64,000 bases of DNA from an uncultured Spirochaetaceae bacterium. Its GTDB lineage: Bacteria; Spirochaetota; Spirochaetia; Sphaerochaetales; Sphaerochaetaceae. The translations under genes were made by a program, and so were the position numbers. The notes below the pieces were generated by a model that searched no databases, was not told the DNA's origin, and saw only the letters and a list, made by a program, of their open reading frames with translations. The stretch spans positions 1 through 64,000 of the forward strand of contig CALXKZ010000008.1 of the NCBI GenBank assembly GCA_944389065.1. Reading direction: 5' to 3'. This document shows, piece after piece, positions 34,102 through 42,712 of the stretch (the stretch's first letter is position 1; each line of letters begins with the position of its first letter).

Positions 34102-34104
34102 GAG

Positions 34105-35160
34105 ATGTTCGGCTTTTCAGACGAAACATATATTGATGTGGCTTCCGGCAATGGAGGATCTGGATGTGTATCCTTCCGCCGGGAGAAATTCGTCCCTAAA
34201 GGAGGTCCTGACGGTGGTGACGGGGGCCGCGGCGGGGACGTTGTTTTCGTTGTCAAGGATAATCTCCGTACGCTTGGCCATCTTAAGCTTATACGCAGTT
34301 TCCGTGCAGAGAATGGCAGACCCGGGCAGGGAGCACGCTGTGCAGGACGCCGTGGAAATGATGTTGAGATCCCGGTGCCTCCTGGAACGGTTGTAAAGAA
34401 TGCTCAGACCGGGGAGGTGATAAAGGATCTTACCGGTTGTGACAGGTTCGTGTTCCTTGAAGGCGGTAGGGGTGGTCTTGGCAACTGGCATTTCCGTACA
34501 GCTGTCAGGCAGACTCCTCGTTTTGCCCAGCCTGGCGAGAAGGGTGAGGAGATGCGTGTAGGGCTTGAGCTCCAGATCATCGCTGATATAGGGCTCGTAG
34601 GTTTTCCCAATGCCGGGAAGTCATCGCTTATCAATCTGTTCACCAATGCCAGATCGAAGGTTGCTGGCTATCCATTCACGACGAAGATCCCTGTACTCGG
34701 GGTCCTCAGGGAAGGGGATCAGGATGTTGTGATTGCAGATATCCCCGGAATAATCGAAGGAGCATCGGAAGGGGCAGGTATGGGATACAAGTTCCTCAGG
34801 CATATCTCAAGGACCAAGGGATTATGCTACATGGTGGATCTTTCCGATGATAACTATCTCACAGCTTATGATATCCTGTCTGAAGAACTGAGAAAGTACA
34901 GCAATGAGCTGGCGGAGAAGAAAAGGATACTCATCGGTTCGAAGATCGACGAAGATGGAACGGAGGAGCGCTTTGAGAAGCTGCGGAGAAAGTACAGCAA
35001 TATGACAGTCCTCCCGTTGTCGATCTACCGTGATGATCTTGTTGAGAGCGTAAAGCATGAACTGCTTGGACTTGCGCTCATTGATGAGAAGGAGAAGGGA
35101 AGCGGATTCACATCCTGTCCCGATAACGATGCCTATTACAGAGAGAGCGACGAAGAATAG
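34105..35160 (+). CDS. obg: GTPase Obg/CgtA
   Basis: A ribosome-assembly and stress GTPase. The glycine-rich Obg domain (residues 1-158) has YIDVASGNGGSGCVSFRREK and GPDGGDGGRGGDVVFV. The G domain starts at GLVGFPNAGKSSLINLF (G1), with ADIPGIIEGASEGAGMGYKF (G2-G3, switch II) and a later IGSKIDE (G4). The 351-residue protein stops soon after the G domain and lacks a long C-terminal OCT domain. It starts three bases after the rpmA stop. Confidence 0.97.
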   Translation: MFGFSDETYIDVASGNGGSGCVSFRREKFVPKGGPDGGDGGRGGDVVFVVKDNLRTLGHLKLIRSFRAENGRPGQGARCAGRRGNDVEIPVPPGTVVKNAQTGEVIKDLTGCDRFVFLEGGRGGLGNWHFRTAVRQTPRFAQPGEKGEEMRVGLELQIIADIGLVGFPNAGKSSLINLFTNARSKVAGYPFTTKIPVLGVLREGDQDVVIADIPGIIEGASEGAGMGYKFLRHISRTKGLCYMVDLSDDNYLTAYDILSEELRKYSNELAEKKRILIGSKIDEDGTEERFEKLRRKYSNMTVLPLSIYRDDLVESVKHELLGLALIDEKEKGSGFTSCPDNDAYYRESDEE

Positions 35161-35734
35161 GACTGCGGTTTTCGGTGGTACGTTCGATCCTCCGCATATC
35201 GGCCACATGCATATATTCCATGAAGTGGCTGCGCTCACTCCATTTGACAGCCTTCTTGTGATTCCTGCAAGAATCTCAAATTTCAAGCAGGATAGCATGC
35301 CTGCATCATTTCCAGACAGACTTGAGATGGTGAGGCTTCTTGCTGTGGATTATAGAAAACGATATCCCGATGATGGTCTTGGGATCAGTGTCTCTGACTG
35401 GGAAGGAAGGAGATCTGATATAAGCTATACTTCCGATACCATAAGGCATTTCTTCGATGAACTGGAGTATGGAGGCAAGGTTGATTTCATAATCGGAGAT
35501 GATCATCTTGCCAAGCTTGGAAAGTGGCATGATTTTGAATTCCTTGCTTCGCATGTACGCTTCTGGTGCTTTTCAAGAGATGGAAGTGCCCGGAATGATA
35601 CGAAAGCCGAGGTGATATTCATCCATAGCGATAAAGTACATGCATCAAGCACTGAGATAAGAATGGGGAATCTGGATATGCTGACACCGTCAGTCAGGAG
35701 TTATATTGATGAGCATAAGCTATACAGAGCTTGA
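35129..35734 (+). CDS. nadD: Nicotinate-nucleotide adenylyltransferase
   Basis: Makes nicotinate adenine dinucleotide from NaMN and ATP in NAD synthesis. The nucleotidyltransferase motif is AVFGGTFDPPHIGHMHI with the H-x-G-H pair, and the second signature is HASSTEIRMG (ISSTxIR class). DISYTSDTIRHF and IIGDDHLAKLGKWH are also typical. The ATG at 35129 overlaps the end of obg by 32 bases; it is chosen as the nearest Met to the conserved core, as longer N-termini would lie inside obg. The site is weak. Confidence 0.93.
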   Translation: MPITERATKNRTAVFGGTFDPPHIGHMHIFHEVAALTPFDSLLVIPARISNFKQDSMPASFPDRLEMVRLLAVDYRKRYPDDGLGISVSDWEGRRSDISYTSDTIRHFFDELEYGGKVDFIIGDDHLAKLGKWHDFEFLASHVRFWCFSRDGSARNDTKAEVIFIHSDKVHASSTEIRMGNLDMLTPSVRSYIDEHKLYRA

Positions 35735-36290
35735 AGCAAAAGTGAAATCAATGATCAAGCCTAAGCGCTTCATCCATTCTGAAGGTGTTGCTTCTGTCTC
35801 TGCAGAGCTTGCTTTGCGTTTTGACCTGAATGCATCTGATGCAGCGTATATCGGTATTTACCATGATGCATACAGATATTCAGCAGATAGCTCATCTCCA
35901 GGATTCTGCAGATCGCACGGTCTGGAGGTCTTCCCCGAAGAGGATGCTGATCCGATGCTTCTTCATGGAGCTCTTGCTGCTATCCATTTCGACGAGGATG
36001 CCCAGGGGCGTGTGCCTGATTATTTCAAGACAGCTGTAAGGCATCATACATTAGGATCACCGGATATGGGGCCGTACGGAGCAGTTGTATATATTGCAGA
36101 CTACATTGAACCGGGAAGGAAGCATCTTACAGATCTGGACAGGAAGCATATCCTGTCTGCAGATACCTTGGAAGGGATGATAATAAGGATCATGGATATG
36201 CAGCGCTCATATTTCCAGAAGGAAGGAATAAAAGAGGCCGGAATATCCAGAAAGCTTTATGATTTCATCAAAGCAGGAGGAAAGCTTTGA
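35709..36290 (+). CDS. yqeK: YqeK-type HD-domain dinucleoside tetraphosphatase
   Basis: A 193-residue metal-dependent HD hydrolase. The HD motif appears as FIHSEGVASVS, YIGIYHDAYRY, LLHGALAA and TAVRHHTLGS, and the YqeK-type VVYIADYIEPGR follows. YqeK cleaves Ap4A to two ADP, lowering alarmone levels. It follows nadD, as in many bacteria, and overlaps it by 26 bases. The ATG at 35709 is preferred over the TTG at 35706. Confidence 0.92.
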   Translation: MSISYTELEAKVKSMIKPKRFIHSEGVASVSAELALRFDLNASDAAYIGIYHDAYRYSADSSSPGFCRSHGLEVFPEEDADPMLLHGALAAIHFDEDAQGRVPDYFKTAVRHHTLGSPDMGPYGAVVYIADYIEPGRKHLTDLDRKHILSADTLEGMIIRIMDMQRSYFQKEGIKEAGISRKLYDFIKAGGKL

Positions 36291-36838
36291 GAAGACTTCT
36301 CATCATCATATCTCTTGCTATCATCCTCGCATCATGCAGTGTAGAGGAGAAAACAATCGCCCTGTACTCCGATGGCGGATGCACTGTGTACAGAAGCCTG
36401 GGTGATAACACTGTGATGATCAGAGTGTCCTACAGTGATCTGATACGGCTTGAGCAGCTTTCCGGGATGGATGGAAGGGATGCTCTGTCAATTCTCTTCA
36501 GCATCCCGGATGAAGCGATCTCGGTGGTTGAATGGGATGATTATTTCGAAAGGAGGAATCTTCTTATGCTTCTTGCAAAGGAGACACATTCCTCTTCGCC
36601 GGAGATGGCATTGTGGAAGAATGCGGAGGACTTGGAGAATACTGCATTTCTCGATACTATAAACGAGCTTTCATCCTCATTTGACGAGTCGCTCATTGCC
36701 TCGTTCGCATTGAATGGAGGAGGATACAGTGAGTACAGGCTCGGAGATATCCTTTTCCCATCTTCATCATGGGAAAAAGCAGGGGAATTCATCAGAAGAT
36801 GGATGGAGGCAGCATTGGAGATTGACTATGAAGGATAA
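36287..36838 (+). CDS. Small lipoprotein between yqeK and rsfS
   Basis: A 183-residue lipoprotein I do not recognise. It has a TTG start overlapping the yqeK stop (TTGA) with AGGAGG ahead, a short signal peptide and lipobox ILASC (Cys 17). The mature protein is mixed alpha/beta with a VVEWDDYFERRNLLMLLAKE helix and acidic tail. In many bacteria this slot is held by an LCP (LytR-CpsA-Psr) protein, but no LCP motifs are visible here. Co-transcription with rsfS suggests an envelope role, nothing more. Confidence 0.82.
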   Translation: MRRLLIIISLAIILASCSVEEKTIALYSDGGCTVYRSLGDNTVMIRVSYSDLIRLEQLSGMDGRDALSILFSIPDEAISVVEWDDYFERRNLLMLLAKETHSSSPEMALWKNAEDLENTAFLDTINELSSSFDESLIASFALNGGGYSEYRLGDILFPSSSWEKAGEFIRRWMEAALEIDYEG

Positions 36839-37172
36839 TATCAAGGATACAGCGGAAAAACTCAGGAGCTATCTTGAGGATCATAAGTGTACGGATGTTG
36901 TTGTCATCGATATGGAAAAGGAATGCTCCTGGACGGATGCATTCATAATTGCCACAGTCTCATCTGTCGGTCATCTCAGGGGTGTTGTGCATCAGCTCTG
37001 GGGAGAGATCAAGGATCTCGGGCTTGAAGTCAATAACAGACACAAGTCGCCTGGAACTGATGGCTGGGAGCTTATTGACTGCGGTGATATCGTAATACAC
37101 CTGATGAGCCAGGAGCTCAGGGAATTCTATAATCTCGAAAAGCTCTGGAAGGCCACAGAGAACATGGTGTGA
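36828..37172 (+). CDS. rsfS: Ribosomal silencing factor RsfS
   Basis: A 114-residue Iojap/RsfS protein that binds uL14 and blocks subunit joining. The family pattern TDVVVIDMEKECSWTDAFII, HLRGVVHQLW and the end DIVIHLMSQELREFYNLEKLW is clear. It overlaps the lipoprotein gene by 11 bases and has GGAG seven bases before the ATG. It closes the rplU-to-rsfS cluster and is followed by a terminator. Confidence 0.96.
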   Translation: MKDNIKDTAEKLRSYLEDHKCTDVVVIDMEKECSWTDAFIIATVSSVGHLRGVVHQLWGEIKDLGLEVNNRHKSPGTDGWELIDCGDIVIHLMSQELREFYNLEKLWKATENMV

Positions 37173-37180
37173 GATTAAAT

Positions 37181-37216
37181 AAGCTTCGGATGCATATCTC
37201 CGAAGCTTGCTATTTT
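37181..37216 (+). terminator. Terminator of the rplU-rsfS operon
   Basis: AAGCTTCGGA and TCCGAAGCTT form a perfect 10-bp stem around eight bases, followed by GCTATTTTT. Confidence 0.88.
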
Positions 37217-37320
37217 TCAGAGAGCTTCATTGTGTTATTTTACGGATTTCGTTTGCCATAAGTTCTGCAATGATTCTGTGATTGTCTGAATCAAAATGGA
37301 TTCACCTTCATTATCTATGA

Positions 37321-38679
37321 TCAGACAACAGTCTTTGTCTTCCATTTTCCATTCATGAACCTGACAGTGAACAGAATCCCCCGGCAGTACCAGTCTATGA
37401 ACATACCCCAGCATACGCCAAGGAATCCCAGTCCGAAATAAACACCTAGTATAACTGATAGCACAACGCGGAATATCCACATGGAAGCAATAGAGACAAG
37501 CATTGTGAATTTCGCATCCCCAGCAGCTCTCAGAAAATTCGGTATTGTGAATGCCGGAGGCCAGAAGAAGACGGACTGGATCATGTTGAGCTGTATTGTC
37601 TCCACTGCAAGATTATATGCTGTGTCCGAAAGATTGTAGAGCTTTGCAAGTTCAGGGGTAAGCATGTAGATGATGAAGCATGTTGCTCCCATCATAAGGA
37701 ATGTGAGTCCGAGGAGCTTCTTGCCATAGTACGAAGCCTGGTCATATTCACGTGCTCCGCAGCATTGGCCAATGACGGTCACGGAGGCCATTCCGATTGC
37801 AGATCCGGGGATATTGGCAAATGTCGACAGGGCATTGAATACAGCGTTCGCGGCAATGGAAGCTGTTCCGAATGAAGCGACAGTTGAGCTTACGAGAATC
37901 TTGCCGATGTGGAATACGCTGTTCTCTATTCCCGATGGCAGTGCTATCTTCAGGATTCTTCTGATCATGGGGATATCGAGTTCAAACCTGAGAGGATCCG
38001 CGACATGTATCTGCTCTTCAGGTCTTGTGACCTTGTACACCATGTAGAAGCAGGCAATCATTCTGGACAGGAGAGATGCAAGCCCCGCTCCGAATGTTTC
38101 CATATCGAATACATAAATGAAGATCGCATTGCCTGATACATTTATCAGGTTCATTATGATGGCTACTATCATCGTGATCCTGCTTTTACCCATGGATCTG
38201 AAGAGGGCATTGCAGCTGTTGAGGACCGCCAGGAATGGAAAAGATATCAGAATAGGTGTGAAGTAGGAGAGCGCCGCATCCATGACACTGGATTCAATAT
38301 GCCCATAGATGACTCCAAGCACCTGCTGCCGGAGAAAAAGCATCAGAACGGATACTGCAAGCGAGAATGCGAGGGAAAGATACATCAGCTGCTTTGCTGA
38401 GTAGCATGCGTTCCTGTCATCTTTTCTGCCAAGGTACTGTGATGCTATTACAGCCCCTCCTGTTGCGAATGCGGAAAAGAGGAATATGAGGAGGTTTGCG
38501 ATGCTGTCTATCAGTGATACGCCTGAGACAGCGTGTTCGCCGACTCTTGCAACCATGATCGTATCCATCATACCGATAGTCACGCTGAGAAGCGTTTCAA
38601 TCAGAAGCGGTATGATGAGCGCTCTTAGATATCTGTTGTCAAAAAGCAGTGGCCCTTTGTCTTTGCGGAGCATAGGCAT
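37321..38679 (-). CDS. MATE-family efflux protein, second copy
   Basis: A 452-residue polytopic transporter. The N-terminal ALIIPLLIETLLSVTIGMMD and TIMVARVGEHAVSGVSLIDS, then GGAVIASQYLGRKDD, place it in the MatE family, and the second half repeats the fold with GSAIGMASVTVIGQCCGARE. It is only distantly similar to the MATE at 25.1 kb, so not a recent duplication. The N-terminus MPMLRKDKG offers two Met starts, and neither has a strong ribosome binding site; a GATAAA lies seven bases before the second. Confidence 0.93.
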   Translation of the reverse strand: MPMLRKDKGPLLFDNRYLRALIIPLLIETLLSVTIGMMDTIMVARVGEHAVSGVSLIDSIANLLIFLFSAFATGGAVIASQYLGRKDDRNACYSAKQLMYLSLAFSLAVSVLMLFLRQQVLGVIYGHIESSVMDAALSYFTPILISFPFLAVLNSCNALFRSMGKSRITMIVAIIMNLINVSGNAIFIYVFDMETFGAGLASLLSRMIACFYMVYKVTRPEEQIHVADPLRFELDIPMIRRILKIALPSGIENSVFHIGKILVSSTVASFGTASIAANAVFNALSTFANIPGSAIGMASVTVIGQCCGAREYDQASYYGKKLLGLTFLMMGATCFIIYMLTPELAKLYNLSDTAYNLAVETIQLNMIQSVFFWPPAFTIPNFLRAAGDAKFTMLVSIASMWIFRVVLSVILGVYFGLGFLGVCWGMFIDWYCRGILFTVRFMNGKWKTKTVV

Positions 38680-38713
38680 TTTTATCAGCAGGATGAATCA
38701 GACATGTGCTGGT

Positions 38714-39028
38714 TCACTGGTCGGTTTTTCCGTCAGTTCCGGTTTCTTTCTCTCCAAGCTTTGCCTCAATGCGCTTGAGTGTCTCTGCCGCAGCATACAT
38801 GTTCTGTGAGATCACATCGATCTGCTGCTTCATGCTGCTTTCATTCCTGCTGGAAACAAGATTCAGGACAAGTGCGGATGTAGCAGGGGACAGACAGATT
38901 CCGCTGAGAAGGTAGAGCGCAAAGCTCTCTCCTCTTTCCTTTGCGATGTTCGCGACTTTCACTGCGAGCATGATCCACAGCACGATGATGAGAACTATGA
39001 AGGCAAAAGCAAGTAAACCCAAAAACAT
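38714..39028 (-). CDS. Small membrane-anchored coiled-coil protein
   Basis: A 104-residue protein of unknown function. An N-terminal membrane helix (FLGLLAFAFIVLIIVLWIML) is followed by a short second hydrophobic stretch (LYLLSGICLSPATSALVLNL) and a polar helix MKQQIDVISQNMYAAAETLK that looks like a coiled coil. GGAGG precedes the ATG. It is divergent from the Gfo/Idh gene and on the same strand as, and upstream of, the MATE gene, with which it may be transcribed. Confidence 0.75.
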   Translation of the reverse strand: MFLGLLAFAFIVLIIVLWIMLAVKVANIAKERGESFALYLLSGICLSPATSALVLNLVSSRNESSMKQQIDVISQNMYAAAETLKRIEAKLGEKETGTDGKTDQ

Positions 39029-39098
39029 GATTTCCTCCGCCTATATTGTACTTACTCTGGAGGAAAACGGCTATAATAAGAGAAGGAGAAAACACATA

Positions 39099-40085
39099 AT
39101 GCTCAGAATTGGAATTCTTGGATGCGGCAACATAGCAGGAACGCTTGCCGGGACTATGGTGAGGATGCCTGATACACTGAAGATCACAGCGTGTGCAAGC
39201 AGGGATAGGGAGAAAGCAGTGGAGTTCGCTTCCCGCTTTGATATACAGAAGGCTTATGGTTCGTATGAAGAGCTGTATGAGGATCCTGATGTGGATCTTA
39301 TCTATATCGCAACTCCGCACAGCCATCATAAGCAGCAGATGCTTGATGCTCTTTCAAATGGAAAGAATGTTCTGTCAGAGAAGGCCTTCACTGTCAATGA
39401 GAAGGAAGCTATGGAAGTATTCGAGCTAGCAAAGGCAGAAAAGCTCTTCGCTGGAGAAGCTATCTGGACAAGATATATGCCATCGCGCCGTATGATTGAC
39501 GGGATAATCGCCTCAGGAAGGATCGGAAAGGTTGTCTCTATTTCCGCCAATCTTGGATACAAGATATTCCACAAGGAAAGAATACGTGACCCGCATCTTG
39601 CAGGAGGTGCGCTCCTTGATGTTGGCATATACCCTTTGAACTTCGCATTGATGGCAGCTGGAAATGATTCCATAAAGAGCCTGACAGGGCTTGCTGTTGA
39701 AGAAGGGGGTGTGGATGTCCGTTCATCCTTCTCGCTTGTCTTCTCATCCGGCGTCGCAGCTTCTGTCTACTCTGATTCGCAGACTGTGACGGATAGGCGT
39801 GGCATAATCTATGGAACCGAGGGAGTCATCGAGGTGAAGAATGTCAATAATCCCGAGGAAATAAGGATATATTCAGGAGACCGCAATCCAGAGCTTCTGG
39901 AGACGATTCCTATCACCCATGAGATCAATGGCTATGAATATGAGCTCAAGGAAGCCGCTGATTGCATTGCAAATGGTGCTCTTGAACCAGAATCGATGCC
40001 ATGGAATGAGACTCTGCGTGTCATGCGCATCATGGATAGCCTGAGGAGCATATGGGGTATAAAGCTCGCTTCTGAGCTTGAATAG
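39099..40085 (+). CDS. Gfo/Idh/MocA-family NAD(P)-dependent oxidoreductase
   Basis: A 328-residue sugar or polyol dehydrogenase-type protein. The Rossmann motif RIGILGCGNIAGTL is followed by DLIYIATPHSHHKQQM and the NVLSEKAFTVNEKEA segment, where the Lys of the usual EKP motif is present (EKA). The C-terminal half has GGALLDVGIYPLNFALM, with the conserved Asp and His-equivalent positions. The substrate is unknown. The ATG at 39099 follows AGAAGGAG; a TATAAT lies at 39072-39077. It is 41 bases before the MFS gene and may share a transcript. Confidence 0.93.
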   Translation: MLRIGILGCGNIAGTLAGTMVRMPDTLKITACASRDREKAVEFASRFDIQKAYGSYEELYEDPDVDLIYIATPHSHHKQQMLDALSNGKNVLSEKAFTVNEKEAMEVFELAKAEKLFAGEAIWTRYMPSRRMIDGIIASGRIGKVVSISANLGYKIFHKERIRDPHLAGGALLDVGIYPLNFALMAAGNDSIKSLTGLAVEEGGVDVRSSFSLVFSSGVAASVYSDSQTVTDRRGIIYGTEGVIEVKNVNNPEEIRIYSGDRNPELLETIPITHEINGYEYELKEAADCIANGALEPESMPWNETLRVMRIMDSLRSIWGIKLASELE

Positions 40086-40126
40086 CTTACTGCTTTGTGA
40101 CATCATCTGCCCTCTAGGGGGCAGTG

Positions 40127-41278
40127 ATGTTCAGTATCGCGAATCTGCTTGATGTCAAGAAGGAGAATATCTCCCTCCTTGTCAGGATTTACTTCATTTT
40201 CTTTGTTTTCGGAATGATGAGTACCGTGCTGGGGGCCATACTCCCATCCCTCGGGGATGAATACGGGCTTTCCCAGACTGTGCGCGGCTCGCTGCTGTCT
40301 GCCCATCAGCTTGGCAATTTAATCGCGGTATTCGCTTCAGGTGTGCTCCCATATGCAATCGGAAGAAAGCTGAATACGGTGCTCCTCGGATCCTTTGCGG
40401 CCATAGGCCTTATAACAATCACGCTGACTGGGAATCCTATGATACTTCTTCCTGCATTCCTCCTTACCGGAATCGGGCGTGGAACGATGTCCAATATAAC
40501 GAATGTCGTGGTTGGAGAGAATGCAGGCAACAAAGCTGCGGGCCTAAATCTGCTTCATGCTGTATTCGCCATAGGTGCATTCCTTTCCCCGTTCATGGTC
40601 ATTGCTTTCATGCCTGCCGGATGGAGGACTGAGCCGATTGTGATTGTTGCGGTGATGGCCATAGCACTTATCCTGATCGCGGCATCAAAGCTTTCAAGCC
40701 ACAGGGCGGCAAGGGTGAAAGGTGAGTCTGCGGTCCCTTCGACTTTCACATTCTGGATCAATACATTCATCATGTTCTTCTATCTCTGCTGTGAGGCTTC
40801 GATGATGGGCTGGCTTGTGACATATTTCGGTTCTCTGGGATACAGTCCGGCATTCTCAACTGCAATGCAGTCGCTTTTGTGGATAATGATGCTTCTGGGT
40901 CGTCTTGTCTGTGCAGTCATTGCAGGAAAAGTGAATAAAAGCCGCCTGATACTTCTGCTTGGGACAATGCTGCTGTTCTTCTTTGCCTTGTTGATATCCC
41001 CTGTGAATACTGTCCTGAAGGTCATAGCAGTGCTTGGTGCGGGGCTTTCAATGAGCGGAATATATCCGACGACGCTCTCAACTATGGATAAATCATATAA
41101 CAGCTCGACATCTGCAACCGGAATATGCATTGGAACAGCATCGATCGGGGCGATCATAATGCCTGTGATCATAGGCCATGCGGCAGACAGCATCGGTGTC
41201 CCCGCAGGATTCGCATCAATAGGAGCTCCGGTCATGATAATGGTGCTGCTCATGATCTGGAAAACCAGAAGAGGATAG
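40127..41278 (+). CDS. MFS transporter
   Basis: A 383-residue major facilitator with about twelve hydrophobic segments. Typical loop motifs include SLLSAHQLGNLIAVFASGVL and AIGRKLNTVLLGS in the first half and GRLVCAVIAGKVNKSRLILL in the second. It is probably a sugar or organic-acid carrier; the neighbouring Gfo/Idh enzyme suggests a sugar-like substrate. The ATG at 40127 has GGGGG upstream and is preferred over the GTG at 40124. Confidence 0.9.
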   Translation: MFSIANLLDVKKENISLLVRIYFIFFVFGMMSTVLGAILPSLGDEYGLSQTVRGSLLSAHQLGNLIAVFASGVLPYAIGRKLNTVLLGSFAAIGLITITLTGNPMILLPAFLLTGIGRGTMSNITNVVVGENAGNKAAGLNLLHAVFAIGAFLSPFMVIAFMPAGWRTEPIVIVAVMAIALILIAASKLSSHRAARVKGESAVPSTFTFWINTFIMFFYLCCEASMMGWLVTYFGSLGYSPAFSTAMQSLLWIMMLLGRLVCAVIAGKVNKSRLILLLGTMLLFFFALLISPVNTVLKVIAVLGAGLSMSGIYPTTLSTMDKSYNSSTSATGICIGTASIGAIIMPVIIGHAADSIGVPAGFASIGAPVMIMVLLMIWKTRRG

Positions 41279-41365
41279 CATTTTCACACTATCGGACAGC
41301 TGTATAGCAATTGATGCTACAATGTGTTCGTTTTCCTTTGTTTCGTTAGGTTAAAGCTTCTGGTA

Positions 41366-41395
41366 GTGACAAAATATAAAAGATACAGTTAAAAT
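41366..41395 (+). promoter_or_regulatory. oadB promoter with start-proximal -10
   Basis: GTGACA (41366-41371), 18 bp and TAAAAT (41390-41395) end seven bases before the ATG at 41403. The bases between are CCACAGT, with no ribosome binding site. Confidence 0.55.
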
Positions 41396-41402
41396 CCACA
41401 GT

Positions 41403-42503
41403 ATGAACACCGACTTGGTATATAACCTTATTATGATCGTCGTCGGAATGATCCTGATCTACCTTGCAATCCGCAAGGAGATGGAGCCGACGCTTCTTCT
41501 GCCAATGGGCTTCGGTGCGATTCTCGTCAACCTCCCTGGGTCTGTTATGCTCGAGGAGCATGCTATTCTCCAGTGGCTTTACAGTGTTGGTATCGAGAGC
41601 GCAGAGGCATTCCCGCTTCTTCTGTTCATCGGAATCGGAGCGATGATAGACTTTGGTCCACTCATCTCAAAGCCATGGCTGATCTTCATCGGAGCTGCCG
41701 GACAGGGCGGTATTTTCATCTCAATGATCATCGCATCGCTTATGGGCTTCCCGCTCAATGATGCAGCATCAATCGGAATCATCGGAGCTGCAGATGGCCC
41801 GACAGCCATCCTTGTCTCACAGCGCCTCAATTCCAACTATGTTGCTGCAATCCTTGTTGTAGCGTACTGCTATATGGCTCTCGTGCCAATGATCCAGCCG
41901 GTTGTCCTTAAGGCAACGACAACAAAGAAGGAAAGAGCTATCAGGATGCACTACACAGCAGCGTCTGTATCAAAGACAACAAGGATCATTTTCCCGATTG
42001 TCACAACAATCGTCTGCGGTATCCTTGCCCCGGATTCAGCTGCTCTTGTCGGTATGCTCATGTTCGGAAACCTTCTTCGCGAGTGCGGAGTGCTTGACCT
42101 CCTTTCACGCGCAGCTCAGGATATGCTTTCACCGCTTATCACACTGCTTCTTGGTCTTGCAATCTCACCGATGATGTCAGGTCCGGATCTTCTTCAGGGC
42201 GCAACTCTTATGATCATGGCATTCGGCCTTGTCGCATTCATCTTCGACACAGCCTGTGGTGTCATATTCCTCAAGATAGTCAACATCTTCCTTCCAAAGG
42301 ACAAGAAGATCAATCCGCTTATCGGAGGAGCAGGAATCTCTGCATTCCCGATGTCATCGCGTGTTGTACAGAAGGTGGGTATCGAGGCTGATAAGCAGAA
42401 CCATCTGCTTCCATTCGCTCTTGGCGCAAACGTCTCCGGTCAGATCGCATCCGTTCTTGCTGGTGGACTTCTGATGTCAGAGCTTATCCCAATATTCGGT
42501 TAA
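41403..42503 (+). CDS. oadB: Na+-translocating decarboxylase beta subunit
   Basis: A 366-residue membrane protein of the OadB/GcdB/MmdB family. The beta subunit decarboxylates the biotin carried by its partner and couples this to Na+ export. Hallmarks are LLLPMGFGAILVNLPG, IGIIGAADGPTAILVSQRL with the buried Asp, GNLLRECGVLDLL, ISPMMSGPDL and GGAGISAFPMSSRVVQKVG. No alpha subunit or biotin carrier gene is adjacent; only a 42-residue membrane protein follows. Whether it belongs to oxaloacetate, methylmalonyl-CoA or glutaconyl-CoA decarboxylase cannot be told. The start has no ribosome binding site but a start-proximal promoter. Confidence 0.94.
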   Translation: MNTDLVYNLIMIVVGMILIYLAIRKEMEPTLLLPMGFGAILVNLPGSVMLEEHAILQWLYSVGIESAEAFPLLLFIGIGAMIDFGPLISKPWLIFIGAAGQGGIFISMIIASLMGFPLNDAASIGIIGAADGPTAILVSQRLNSNYVAAILVVAYCYMALVPMIQPVVLKATTTKKERAIRMHYTAASVSKTTRIIFPIVTTIVCGILAPDSAALVGMLMFGNLLRECGVLDLLSRAAQDMLSPLITLLLGLAISPMMSGPDLLQGATLMIMAFGLVAFIFDTACGVIFLKIVNIFLPKDKKINPLIGGAGISAFPMSSRVVQKVGIEADKQNHLLPFALGANVSGQIASVLAGGLLMSELIPIFG

Positions 42504-42515
42504 GGAGGTTTCAAT

Positions 42516-42644
42516 ATGGATGTACCTAATGTTTTCGTAGTAGCATTCTCAAGCTGGGGCCTTCTTGCAGGTGCCCTCGGAATTCTCTTTGTAGCTCTTG
42601 TTATTCTCAACAAGATCACAAAGAAGAATAATGACGATAAATAA
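42516..42644 (+). CDS. 42-residue single-span membrane protein, likely OadG/MmdD-like partner of OadB
   Basis: A frame of 42 codons starting 13 bases after the oadB stop, with TAAGGAGGT ahead of the ATG. The product starts MDVPNVFVVAFSSWGLLAG, continues with a hydrophobic helix to VALVILNKI and ends in a charged tail (TKKNNDDK). Gamma subunits of these pumps (OadG) have one N-terminal membrane helix and a longer cytosolic tail; this is far shorter but has the right position and layout. It would help assemble alpha and beta subunits. A terminator follows. Confidence 0.8.
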   Translation: MDVPNVFVVAFSSWGLLAGALGILFVALVILNKITKKNNDDK

Positions 42645-42671
42645 CAACTGTTGCTGAAAAGCACCCATCTG

Positions 42672-42700
42672 CTCCCCTGTTCAGTCAGGGGAGTTCTTTA
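42672..42700 (+). terminator. Terminator of the oadB operon
   Basis: CTCCCCTG and CAGGGGAG form a perfect stem around TTCAGT, followed by TTCTTTA. It directly precedes the GNAT gene's promoter. Confidence 0.85.
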
Positions 42701-42712
42701 TATCATGTGGCT

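Noticed and set aside
25072-38679. Possible recent duplication of the two MATE genes
   Set aside because: The proteins share only family motifs and differ widely elsewhere, so they are old paralogues or separate acquisitions.
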